Shown: positions 13,618-20,480 of the stretch, one piece after another
Layout of the letters: each line of letters opens with the position of its first letter
Position numbering within the stretch: the stretch's first letter is position 1
From: a virus
Strand: one strand, 5' to 3'
Length of the DNA: 24,347 nucleotides
IMG/VR virus record: IMGVR_UViG_3300017528_000106
Location: 1 to 24,347 of that record
Notes under the pieces: generated by a model
What the model was told of the DNA's origin: nothing
Seen by the model: only the letters and a program-made list of their open reading frames with translations
Database searches by the model: none
Translations under genes and position numbers: made by a program

Positions 13618-15057
13618 GTGACAGCACCCAGGCGGTTCAAGCTCAAGCTCTCAAAACTGGACTTTGTTTCCCTGGTCGACCAACCGGCGCAGGAGACTGC
13701 GAGTATCCGGCTGATCAAGCGCGCGGTCGATGCGCGCGAGGCCGACGAGATCCAGGCGCAGGCGACCGCACGTGTGGTCAAGATCGGCGACGGCGATAAC
13801 CCGCTGGTCCACTGCTGGGCATTCACCTGCACCGACGAGACCGGGCAACCGTATCACGATCTCCAGGGCGACGCGATCGGGGCGGATTTCATCAAGGCCG
13901 CGGAGACCTTCATGCATTCGGGCGCGGCAGTCGACGAGATGCACGACGGTCAGCAGACCTCGCGCGTGGCCTTCGCCTATCCGATGGATTCGGATGTCGC
14001 GCGCGCGATGTTTGGCAAGGCCGTCGGTGATGGGGTGAAGACCTCGGGCCTCATGGTCGCGATCCGGCCGTCGCCTGAGGCGCTCGGCAAGCTCCGCTCC
14101 GGCGCCTATACCGGGGTGTCGATCGCGGGGCTTGGCACTCGAGAGCCGGTCGACAAGGCCATGGCGATGCCCATGACCAAGTGTGCGGACTGCGGGGCCA
14201 TGTGTGGGGCCGACGACGCGTATTGCGCCGCGTGCGGGGCCAGGCAGGCCGCGAAGCAAGGGGCCAAGAAAGCGCTGAGCGCAGCAGCCCCCGTCGCCAT
14301 TTCGACCCCTCTCGTAGCGGTCCCTACCGTCAAGTCACAGGAGCAATCGATGCCCACCGAGCAAGAGATCAAGATCGCCGAGCTGACCAAGACGGTGGCG
14401 CGGCTCGAGCAAGTCGCGTCACTGAGCGATGCACAGCGCGCGCACCATGCCACGCTGCGCGGTCAGGACGCTGAGGGCTTCCTGGCAAAGTCGCAGCTCG
14501 AGCGCGATGCGGTGCTCAAGGCCGTCGGTGACGCCGATGCGCCGATCTACAAGACTGCGAGCGGGATCGAGATCCGGCGGTCGGACGGCAGCGTAGCGCT
14601 GCAGCTGGCCAAGCAGTCGGATGCCGCCGCGGTCGTGCAGGCGACGCAGGCCGAGGCGCTCGCGAAGTCTCAGGCGCTCGCCGAAACGCAAGCGTTCGAA
14701 AAGCGCGCGGCGACCGATCTGTCAGCGTTCGCCAAGACCATGCCGGTGCACATCGCGATCATGCGCGCACTTGACGCTATCCCAGACGAGACGATCCGCA
14801 AGGAAGCGCTCGAAGCGATCAAGGCGGCCAACGTCGCCATGGTCGCGCTTGGCAAGGCACACGGCACCTCGAACGGGTCGCCGCTCGAAGCGGATGCTCT
14901 CGAGGAATTCGAAAAGGCGCGCGCGGCATTCGCCACGATCCGCAAGATCGCCGATCCGATCGACGCGACCGGCGCATTTCTCGCCACGGCCGAAGGCCGA
15001 GCGCTCAAGGCTGCGTACGACGCGACCCGCGGCTACGCGGCCGGCCCAGCGTCGTAG
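13618..15057 (+). CDS. XkdF-like prohead protease fused to scaffold (479 aa)
   Basis: GTG start 36 bases after the Mu F-like gene; its ribosome binding site is weak. Residues 1-180 are an XkdF-type head maturation protease: FVSLVDQPAQ, DLQGDAIGADFIKAA (from 81), a candidate catalytic His109 in DEMHDGQQ and candidate Ser168 in YTGVSIAG. Then comes a small zinc ribbon with Cys189, Cys192, Cys203 and Cys206. From residue 245 the protein is a long, Ala/Glu/Lys-rich helical scaffold that shapes the shell and is normally cut away. An internal start makes the scaffold alone (see separate entry). Confidence 0.85.
   Translation: MTAPRRFKLKLSKLDFVSLVDQPAQETASIRLIKRAVDAREADEIQAQATARVVKIGDGDNPLVHCWAFTCTDETGQPYHDLQGDAIGADFIKAAETFMHSGAAVDEMHDGQQTSRVAFAYPMDSDVARAMFGKAVGDGVKTSGLMVAIRPSPEALGKLRSGAYTGVSIAGLGTREPVDKAMAMPMTKCADCGAMCGADDAYCAACGARQAAKQGAKKALSAAAPVAISTPLVAVPTVKSQEQSMPTEQEIKIAELTKTVARLEQVASLSDAQRAHHATLRGQDAEGFLAKSQLERDAVLKAVGDADAPIYKTASGIEIRRSDGSVALQLAKQSDAAAVVQATQAEALAKSQALAETQAFEKRAATDLSAFAKTMPVHIAIMRALDAIPDETIRKEALEAIKAANVAMVALGKAHGTSNGSPLEADALEEFEKARAAFATIRKIADPIDATGAFLATAEGRALKAAYDATRGYAAGPAS
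14339..14343 (+). promoter_or_regulatory. Internal ribosome binding site AGGAG for the scaffold
   Basis: AGGAG lies six bases (CAATCG) before an in-frame ATG at 14350 within the protease/scaffold gene. It is one of the best Shine-Dalgarno sites in the late operon, far better than that of the full-length GTG start at 13618. Confidence 0.7.
14350..15057 (+). CDS. Nested scaffold protein from an internal start (235 aa)
   Basis: The in-frame ATG at 14350, with AGGAG at ideal spacing, falls exactly where the protease and zinc-ribbon part ends and the helical scaffold begins (MPTEQEIKIAELTKTVARLE, a coiled-coil start). This mirrors lambda gpC/Nu3, in which scaffold is made from a start inside the protease gene. 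The short product would be the bulk scaffold, and the long one would carry the protease into the prohead. Evidence is from sequence only. Confidence 0.7.
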   Translation: MPTEQEIKIAELTKTVARLEQVASLSDAQRAHHATLRGQDAEGFLAKSQLERDAVLKAVGDADAPIYKTASGIEIRRSDGSVALQLAKQSDAAAVVQATQAEALAKSQALAETQAFEKRAATDLSAFAKTMPVHIAIMRALDAIPDETIRKEALEAIKAANVAMVALGKAHGTSNGSPLEADALEEFEKARAAFATIRKIADPIDATGAFLATAEGRALKAAYDATRGYAAGPAS

Positions 15058-15108
15058 TCGACCGCGCTTCGTTTACCCGCTCACGATCTGAAACAGGAGA
15101 CATTTCAC

Positions 15109-15834
15109 ATGGCGATCGACAGCAGACCAATCACCATTCCAGCAGCGGGCAATCTGACCGCGAACTTTCGGCGTTTCGGCAAGATGTCCGCGACCGGGCT
15201 CACCGTGTGCACGGTGGCCGGTGAGCGCGCTGACGCAGTGATCGGCGCGCATTACACCAAGGTCCCCGTCGTGGGCGATGCCGTCGACGCGTACGTCGAG
15301 CGCGTATTCGAGCTGATCGCCGGCGGAACGGTCACGCGCGGCGACGCGATCACCACCGACAGCGTGGGTCGTGGCGTCACGGCGGTCGCTGGCAATGCCA
15401 CCAACGGGCTTGCGCTGACCTCGGGCACCGTCGGCTCGATCATCGAGTGCTTCATGCCTCTGAGCCGAGCCGGAGTGTCCGCGCTGGTCTCTGACACTGC
15501 GCTGACCGCTGGCCAGGAAGGCGTCTACGTGTTCGCGATTCCCGACGCCGCGACCGCTGACTACGACAAGGTGATCGCCGAGAAGGTCGAAGTGATCGAC
15601 GTCTGGGTGATCAAGAGCGGCGCAGGCGCCGCGAACACCGCGCAGCTCAAGCACGGCGCGACCGCGGTCAGTGACGCGATCGCCGCGGCGGTCGACAAGG
15701 CCACGACCAGAGCTGCGACGCTCGATCCGGCGCAAACCGTATTCGCGATCGGCGACACGATGCGCGTGACCTTCACTCGCGCAGCCGGCAGTGGTCTCGC
15801 CAACGTCTACGTCCGCGCCATCCGGCGCGCGTAG
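15109..15834 (+). CDS. Capsid decoration-like protein with extra C-terminal domain (241 aa)
   Basis: ATG with AGGAG nine bases upstream. Residues 1-125 resemble small capsid-stabilising proteins found just before the major capsid gene (DUF2190-like), beta-rich with repeated 'V.GDA....' and 'GDAI.TDSVGRGVTAV' segments. Residues about 140-241 form a second domain (DVWVIKSGAGAANTAQLKHG, later FAIGDTMRVTFTRAAG), probably a jelly-roll or knob that protrudes from the capsid. It would bind the shell after expansion. The assignment is from pattern and position. Confidence 0.7.
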   Translation: MAIDSRPITIPAAGNLTANFRRFGKMSATGLTVCTVAGERADAVIGAHYTKVPVVGDAVDAYVERVFELIAGGTVTRGDAITTDSVGRGVTAVAGNATNGLALTSGTVGSIIECFMPLSRAGVSALVSDTALTAGQEGVYVFAIPDAATADYDKVIAEKVEVIDVWVIKSGAGAANTAQLKHGATAVSDAIAAAVDKATTRAATLDPAQTVFAIGDTMRVTFTRAAGSGLANVYVRAIRRA

Positions 15835-15882
15835 CTCGAGCTTTTCCGACGACCCCGACAAGGAAACTAGGAGCAATACGCG

Positions 15883-16929
15883 ATGCCATTCACCGGACCC
15901 AACTACTACGTCGACGCCATCCAAACCGGAGTAGCGGTCCGGCGGTTTCAGACCGAAGCGAATTTCATCGCACCGTTTCTGGCGCCGCGCCAGAACGTGC
16001 AGAAGCCCTCTGGGCTGTACACGGTCTGGACGATGGACGATTTCAACCGCAACGAAATGGAAGTACGCGGGCCGACCGCGCTGCCCAAGGTTGGAACGTT
16101 CGCTCGAGCAACTCAGCGCTTCGACACCGATGCGCAGACGCTGGCATACGATCTCAATGACGCTGCACAGGCCGCGAGCGACATCGATTCGAATCCCAAT
16201 ACGATGATCCCGCGCGCGCTGGCGTACAAGGCGTTGCTCAGCGCGGAGTTTCGCACCGCGAAGGCATTTTTCGCGCCGGGTGCGGCATCGCCGTGGTATC
16301 GCACCGTCACCGGTGGCGCTGCCGACGCGATCAGCTCAGGCAACGCGACCGGCGTTCGGCGCTATGTCGACGACGCAACCAACGATCCGGTGGCGTGGTT
16401 TGCTGACGAGCGCAGCCAGCAAGGCAAGCGGACCGGTCAGAAGCCGAATGCGGCCGTGTTCGGCGACACCTTCTGGCAAAAGCTGCGCAATCATCCGCTG
16501 ATCCGCGCGACGCTCACCACGGGCAGCTTTCCGGTGGTTCGCAACCAGATGGCGTCGCTGACGGATATTGCAGGTCTGCTTGAGCTGCAGTATGTCGGCG
16601 TGTCGAGCGCGATTCTCAATACCGCGCTGCCGGGGCTTGCGGCGACCAACAGCTACATCGTGCCGGCCGATGGCGCGCTGCTCTACTACGCACCTGGCGC
16701 AGGCAGCGCCAACGCTGACGCAAGCCTCAACATCGCCACCGATCAGCCGTCCGCCATGGCGCGCTTCGTCTGGACGTCGATGGCCCCCGACGGTATGCAG
16801 ATCCGGCGCTACCGCGAAGAGAATGCCGGACCGGGCGGCTCGTGGCGGTCGGTGATGGACATGTACAACGGTTACGGGATCGTCACGGCGGATATGGGTA
16901 CCTTGTTCCGCGCGATGATCACGCCGTAG
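15883..16929 (+). CDS. Major capsid protein (348 aa)
   Basis: ATG with TAGGAG ten bases upstream. Position after protease/scaffold and decoration protein, length, and the sequence pattern of HK97-fold capsid proteins of this group support the call: an N-terminal arm, TMDDFNRNEMEVRGP, the long spine helix region around IPRALAYKALLSAEFRTAK, a mid-protein ADERSQQ-GKRTGQKPNAAVFG segment, DTFWQKLRNHP and a C-terminal P-loop-like sheet ending in DMGTLFRAMITP. It forms the icosahedral shell. No long N-terminal scaffold domain is present, in keeping with a separate scaffold gene. Confidence 0.85.
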   Translation: MPFTGPNYYVDAIQTGVAVRRFQTEANFIAPFLAPRQNVQKPSGLYTVWTMDDFNRNEMEVRGPTALPKVGTFARATQRFDTDAQTLAYDLNDAAQAASDIDSNPNTMIPRALAYKALLSAEFRTAKAFFAPGAASPWYRTVTGGAADAISSGNATGVRRYVDDATNDPVAWFADERSQQGKRTGQKPNAAVFGDTFWQKLRNHPLIRATLTTGSFPVVRNQMASLTDIAGLLELQYVGVSSAILNTALPGLAATNSYIVPADGALLYYAPGAGSANADASLNIATDQPSAMARFVWTSMAPDGMQIRRYREENAGPGGSWRSVMDMYNGYGIVTADMGTLFRAMITP

Positions 16930-16937
16930 GCGCTCGC

Positions 16938-17165
16938 ATGAACAACCGGGTGCCGTTCAGCTTCACTCAGCCGTTCGCGGTGAGCCATGATCTGGCAGTC
17001 GCGGGCAAGCGCTACGCGGCGGGCGCGCCGTTCCCCTGGCGTGAGCTGGGGCTCGATGAGCGGGGCATCTGGGATCTGTGGCGAACGTTCGCAGTGCACT
17101 GCGTCCCCGGCTCGGCCAAGACAGCGCAGCAGAGCAAGTCACAGCAATCGCCGCATCGTCGGTAG
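16938..17165 (+). CDS. Small protein after the capsid gene (75 aa)
   Basis: ATG at 16938, eight bases after the capsid stop; the frame is open upstream but only inside the capsid gene. The protein starts RVPFSFTQPFAVSHDLAVAG and has FPWRELGLDERGIWDLWRTF, then a polar Ser/Gln/Arg tail. Proteins of this size and position are common in siphovirus head modules and usually unassigned. A connector or neck accessory role is possible. Confidence 0.7.
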   Translation: MNNRVPFSFTQPFAVSHDLAVAGKRYAAGAPFPWRELGLDERGIWDLWRTFAVHCVPGSAKTAQQSKSQQSPHRR

Positions 17166-17168
17166 CTT

Positions 17169-17615
17169 ATGGCCGACGACCAGGCCGCCGCGGTTACGCA
17201 GCAGTTGCTGTTACAGATCGCGCGCGCGGCATCGGCGATCACTCTCGAGGTCACGGCGAATCTTGTCGAGGCGTGTCCGGTCGACACCGGGCACGCGCGC
17301 GCAAACTTCGTCCCCGGGATCGGGTCGCCGGTGACTGGCGACGCCGACGGCGCGGGCCCGCAGCAAGCGGGTACGGCGGCCGTGCTGCGGTATCGGCTCG
17401 GCGACGGGCCACTCAACATCACCAACAACGTGCCGTATATCGGTCGGCTGATCGGCGGCTGGTCCAAGCAGGCGCCGGCGGGCTGGGACATCGCCGCGAT
17501 CGATGCCGGCGTTGCGACGATTCAGGCGCAGTACGACCACCTGAAGATCGAGGTCACGCGCGGTGACTCTCCGTCAGTAACGGTGACCCCGCGTACGCCG
17601 CACGGTGAGTCGTGA
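17169..17615 (+). CDS. HK97 gp10-like neck/tail-completion protein (148 aa)
   Basis: ATG three bases after the preceding stop. Hallmarks of the HK97 gp10 family are seen: ACPVDTGHARANF (about residues 35-47, 'tPVDTG.lr.n'), a beta strand NITNNVPYIGRLIGGWSKQA (about 83-102, 'i.N.v.YA..ie.G.skqap') followed by PAGW and a C-terminal helix. This protein joins the connector to the tail tube. Length is normal for the family. Its stop overlaps the next GTG as GTGA. Confidence 0.85.
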   Translation: MADDQAAAVTQQLLLQIARAASAITLEVTANLVEACPVDTGHARANFVPGIGSPVTGDADGAGPQQAGTAAVLRYRLGDGPLNITNNVPYIGRLIGGWSKQAPAGWDIAAIDAGVATIQAQYDHLKIEVTRGDSPSVTVTPRTPHGES

Positions 17616-18037
17616 CAGAAGCGCAGATGCGCAAGGCGGTGTCGGCGGCGTTCGTGGGGGGATGGGCAACTGCGGAGCCTGGCGCGCCGCTGGTGCTCGA
17701 GAACGAGAGCCTGCCGCTCACCGACACGTTCGCGCTCTTGACGATAAACCTCACGACCTCGTCTCAGACCACGATGGGCCGGGCGGGCATGCGTCGCGTG
17801 CGACGCGATGGCTGGTTCACGGTCAAGCTCTGGACGCCGGCCGATCACGGGGCACATGGCGCGGCGGCGCTTGCGGACCTGTGCCGCGATTTGCTCGAGA
17901 TGATCGACATCGCTTCGCCGGCCCCGAACGACGAGCCGCTTACAACGGGTGCGGGCTACACGCAGCCGGTTGGGATCGGTGGCGACTCGTACATGTGTCT
18001 GGTGCGGGTGCCGTTCTGGTACGTCGAGACCAAGTAG
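17612..18037 (+). CDS. Tail terminator-like protein (141 aa)
   Basis: GTG start coupled by GTGA to the gp10-like gene. Small alpha/beta protein: an N-terminal helix (QMRKAVSAAFVGGW), a strand with LPLTDTFALLTIN, a loop, RRDGWFTVKLWTPADHGAHG, a helix LADLCRDLLEMIDI and a last strand MCLVRVPFWYVE. This layout and position match the tail terminator (gpU/gp17-type), which caps the tail tube and interacts with the neck. The fold is inferred, not a motif match. Confidence 0.7.
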   Translation: MTEAQMRKAVSAAFVGGWATAEPGAPLVLENESLPLTDTFALLTINLTTSSQTTMGRAGMRRVRRDGWFTVKLWTPADHGAHGAAALADLCRDLLEMIDIASPAPNDEPLTTGAGYTQPVGIGGDSYMCLVRVPFWYVETK

Positions 18038-18050
18038 GCGGTCTCCGAGT

Positions 18051-18094
18051 CTCAGCGTAAATCGCCCCGATCGGGCGCCGCGCTCGACGCTGAG
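18051..18094 (+). other. Nested hairpin directly before the tail tube start
   Basis: CTCAGCG (18051-18057) pairs perfectly with CGCTGAG (18088-18094); inside lies the palindrome CCCGATCGGG (18066-18075). The outer arm ends three bases before the ATG at 18098, covering the place where a ribosome binding site should be. It may control translation of tail tube or act as an RNA processing site; there is no U-run for termination. Confidence 0.4.
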
Positions 18095-18097
18095 CGC

Positions 18098-19600
18098 ATG
18101 TCGAACCTGCCTGCCTCCAACGCTGAATCTGCCGGACTCCTGATCGCGCCGGAGGTCACGCTTGGGCTGCAGCCGGTCGCGAACTGGCGAACGATGGAGC
18201 CCGATCAGGATCAGATCGGCGACTTCTACCTGCAGGTCAAGCCGATCTCGCCGTCGCCGATCTCACCCGAGCGACAGCAGCGAGCGCCCGAGATTGTCGA
18301 CGCGGACGTGATGCCCAAGCTCGGCATGGATCTCACGTGCGATCTACTGAGCCAGGTTGGCGAGGGCATGCTCCTGGCCAGGGCAAAACATGCCGGCGGC
18401 ACCGGGCAAAGCTTCTTTGTCCCGACCGCACGCACCACGACCGACTATACGGTTGCCGCGCTCGGGGCGTTACCGGTCGGGCTTCTGGTGCACGCCAAGG
18501 GCTGGCTCAACGCGGCCAATAACGGCCTGTTCGTCGTCGGCGCGGCCTCGACGGCGACCGCGGTTAAGGTCGCGGGCGGCGTGGCCGAGACGCCGTCCGG
18601 TTACCTGGCCACACTCGAGGTCGCAGGATGGCGCGGCGCCGCAGGTGATATCGGGCTCGACGCGAACGGTAACCTGACCAGCACCGTCGCGGATTTCACG
18701 ACCATGGGCCTGGTCGCGGGTATTGAGCTGTATATCGGCGGCGTGCCGGGCACCGCGTTTGCGTTCGCGACGACTGGCTACGGTGGCCCGGCCGAGGTTG
18801 CCACCGTCGCGGCGCACCTCGTCACGCTCAAGCGTCGCGCATGGACGGTCGCCGCGGCCGACACCGGCGCGACCAAGACGATCGACATCTACTTTTCGCG
18901 CTGGCTGCGCAACGTCGCGACCACGAGCGCCGACTACCTGGAGCAGAGCTATCAGATCGAGCTGGCGATGAACCGGATCGGCGCCGGGGTCGTGACCGAG
19001 TACGTCTATGCGCAGGGGCTCATGGTGGGCGGTTTTGACATCACCGCGCCGGCCGCGGCGCTGGTCAAGACGTCGCTAAGGCTCATCGGAACCTTTGTCA
19101 CCGATCCATCGACTACTCGAGCCGCGGGCGCGTCGACCGCGCCAGTGCCGCTGGCCGTGGATCGCTTCAACACCACCACCAAGCAGCCGTATACCAAGAT
19201 CCTGAACGCCGCGACCGAGGCCGAGGTCGCGACCGACATCACGAGCTGGGCGCTACACTTCGACAACGGGATCAGCGGCCAGAAACAACACGGCACGTTT
19301 GGCAACAAGCGGATGATCGTCGGCAAGGTTGCCGCGACGCTTGATATGGATCTGGTCGTGACCCAAGACGACGCGATCAAGGCGTGCACCGCAAACACGA
19401 CGCTGTGCTTCGGAACGCTTTTGCGTAACGCCAACGGCGGCGTGTTCGTGAATTTGCCGGCGCTCAAGTTCACCGGTGCGGTGCCGAAGTTTCCCGCGAA
19501 CGGCTCGGTCACGATCAGCCCCAAGGGCGGCGCGTTCATCGAAGCAGTCGGCCGTTACACGCTCGGGCTCTCGGTGTTTGCCTACCTGCCAGCCTCGTAA
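18098..19600 (+). CDS. Major tail (tube) protein (500 aa)
   Basis: ATG at 18098. It lies between the tail terminator and tail chaperone, which is the fixed place of the tail tube gene in siphoviruses. The N-terminus (LLIAPEVTLGLQPVANWRTM) and the repeated beta segments match phage tail tube proteins, as does a C-terminal half with SYQIELAMNRIGAGVVTEYV, DITSWALHFDNGIS and KRMIVGKVAATLDMDLV. At 500 residues it is longer than the common 150-250; the middle (about 110-270) looks like an inserted Ig-like or surface domain. Confidence 0.8.
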   Translation: MSNLPASNAESAGLLIAPEVTLGLQPVANWRTMEPDQDQIGDFYLQVKPISPSPISPERQQRAPEIVDADVMPKLGMDLTCDLLSQVGEGMLLARAKHAGGTGQSFFVPTARTTTDYTVAALGALPVGLLVHAKGWLNAANNGLFVVGAASTATAVKVAGGVAETPSGYLATLEVAGWRGAAGDIGLDANGNLTSTVADFTTMGLVAGIELYIGGVPGTAFAFATTGYGGPAEVATVAAHLVTLKRRAWTVAAADTGATKTIDIYFSRWLRNVATTSADYLEQSYQIELAMNRIGAGVVTEYVYAQGLMVGGFDITAPAAALVKTSLRLIGTFVTDPSTTRAAGASTAPVPLAVDRFNTTTKQPYTKILNAATEAEVATDITSWALHFDNGISGQKQHGTFGNKRMIVGKVAATLDMDLVVTQDDAIKACTANTTLCFGTLLRNANGGVFVNLPALKFTGAVPKFPANGSVTISPKGGAFIEAVGRYTLGLSVFAYLPAS

Positions 19601-19635
19601 TCGCCCCGATTGCTCGTCGCGCGCGAGGCTTGGGC

Positions 19636-20109
19636 ATGAAGGTTTCACTCCGGCACGCAAGCATCCCCGTCGAGGCGACGAGAGAATACGACGTCGGGAT
19701 CTCGACCGAGCCGGGTCAGCCGTCGATGGTGCTGCGAGTCAAGGTCGTAGGTGAAGGCAATCGGCCGTACTGGAACGCCATGTTTAAGCGACTGAACGCT
19801 GCGCCGGTCACGCCGTCGAGGCCGGTCGGGGCGATCGAGCCGAAGTTCTCTCCTGAGCAGCTTGAGCGCGGTCGGGTCGATGCAATCGACATCTACGCGC
19901 ACCACATCGTGGTCGGCTGGCGCAATGTCACCGAGGACGGCAAGCCGGCTGCGTGGTCGCCTGCAGCGACAGTAGATCTCTTGACCGCGCTCGTCGCGCC
20001 GCCGCCTGACGGCAGGCCGGACTTGTTCGATGCAATGCGACGGTTCTGCGAGACGGCCGACAATTTTACCGCGGCGACCGTCGAGGCGGCCGAGCTGGGA
20101 AAAGTGTAG
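19636..20109 (+). CDS. Tail assembly chaperone, G-like short product (157 aa)
   Basis: ATG at 19636 with GAGG seven bases upstream; a TTG at 19630 is an alternative but weaker start. The product has a beta-rich first half and a helical second half ending in AAELGKV. Position between tail tube and tape measure, and the frameshift signal at its end, identify it as the lambda gpG analogue: a soluble chaperone that coats the tape measure and recruits tube subunits. Sequence similarity to lambda gpG is not evident, as is usual for this group. Confidence 0.85.
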   Translation: MKVSLRHASIPVEATREYDVGISTEPGQPSMVLRVKVVGEGNRPYWNAMFKRLNAAPVTPSRPVGAIEPKFSPEQLERGRVDAIDIYAHHIVVGWRNVTEDGKPAAWSPAATVDLLTALVAPPPDGRPDLFDAMRRFCETADNFTAATVEAAELGKV

Positions 20110-20480
20110 CCGCGTGGCTGGCGTGGCAAGAGGCGCACGCGGCGACTATCAAGGCGCTCACCGTTGCGCTCGACAGAAAGACCGGTGCTGCGCTGGCCGT
20201 CGTCGAGCGCGATCTCGCTGCGATCTATGCGCAGGAGCCGCCTCGCGACCTCGCGATGGCGATCTGCATCAACGCGTGGCACGAGCTGAGCACCTGCCGG
20301 CCGATCGGGATGGCGGTCGGCGCGATCCCGGTGACTGCAATCCTTGCGTGGTGCGAGGCCGAGGAATTTGACAGAGAGGCGACCCGAATCATGAAACACG
20401 TCATCCGTCAGCTTGATAACGATCACGCCGAGCGTGAAGCCGCGGCGCATATACGCGGCCGAATCATGGGTGGTGGCTGA
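19636..20480 (+). CDS. Tail assembly chaperone fusion, G-T product by -1 frameshift (281 aa)
   Basis: The slippery heptamer GGGAAAA at 20097-20103 is in the right phase (G GGA AAA). Ribosomes slipping back one base continue from AGT at 20103 in an open frame to the TGA at 20478, adding 125 residues to the first 156. The T part has no good start of its own; its first in-frame ATG (20256) lacks a ribosome binding site. The extension contains LSTCRPIGMAVGAIPVTAIL and AWCEAEEFDREATRIM, which resemble a conserved phage tail-chaperone C-terminus. The frame ends in TGATG with the tape measure start. Frameshifting itself is inferred. Confidence 0.85.
20097..20143 (+). promoter_or_regulatory. Programmed -1 ribosomal frameshift signal
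   Basis: Slippery GGGAAAA (20097-20103), a five-base spacer GTGTA, then a perfect 8-bp GC-rich stem GCCGCGTG (20109-20116) with CACGCGGC (20136-20143) around a 19-base loop. The zero-frame stop TAG lies at 20107-20109, between site and stem. All parts match the classical arrangement. Confidence 0.85.

Noticed and set aside
15073-15924. Minus-strand open frame (283 codons) over the decoration gene
   Set aside because: Antisense to a gene with a good ribosome binding site; Arg/Asp-rich low-complexity product typical of GC-driven shadows.
20256-20480. Separate 74-residue gene before the tape measure
   Set aside because: The frame is open far upstream and joins the chaperone at the slippery site; no ribosome binding site before the ATG.
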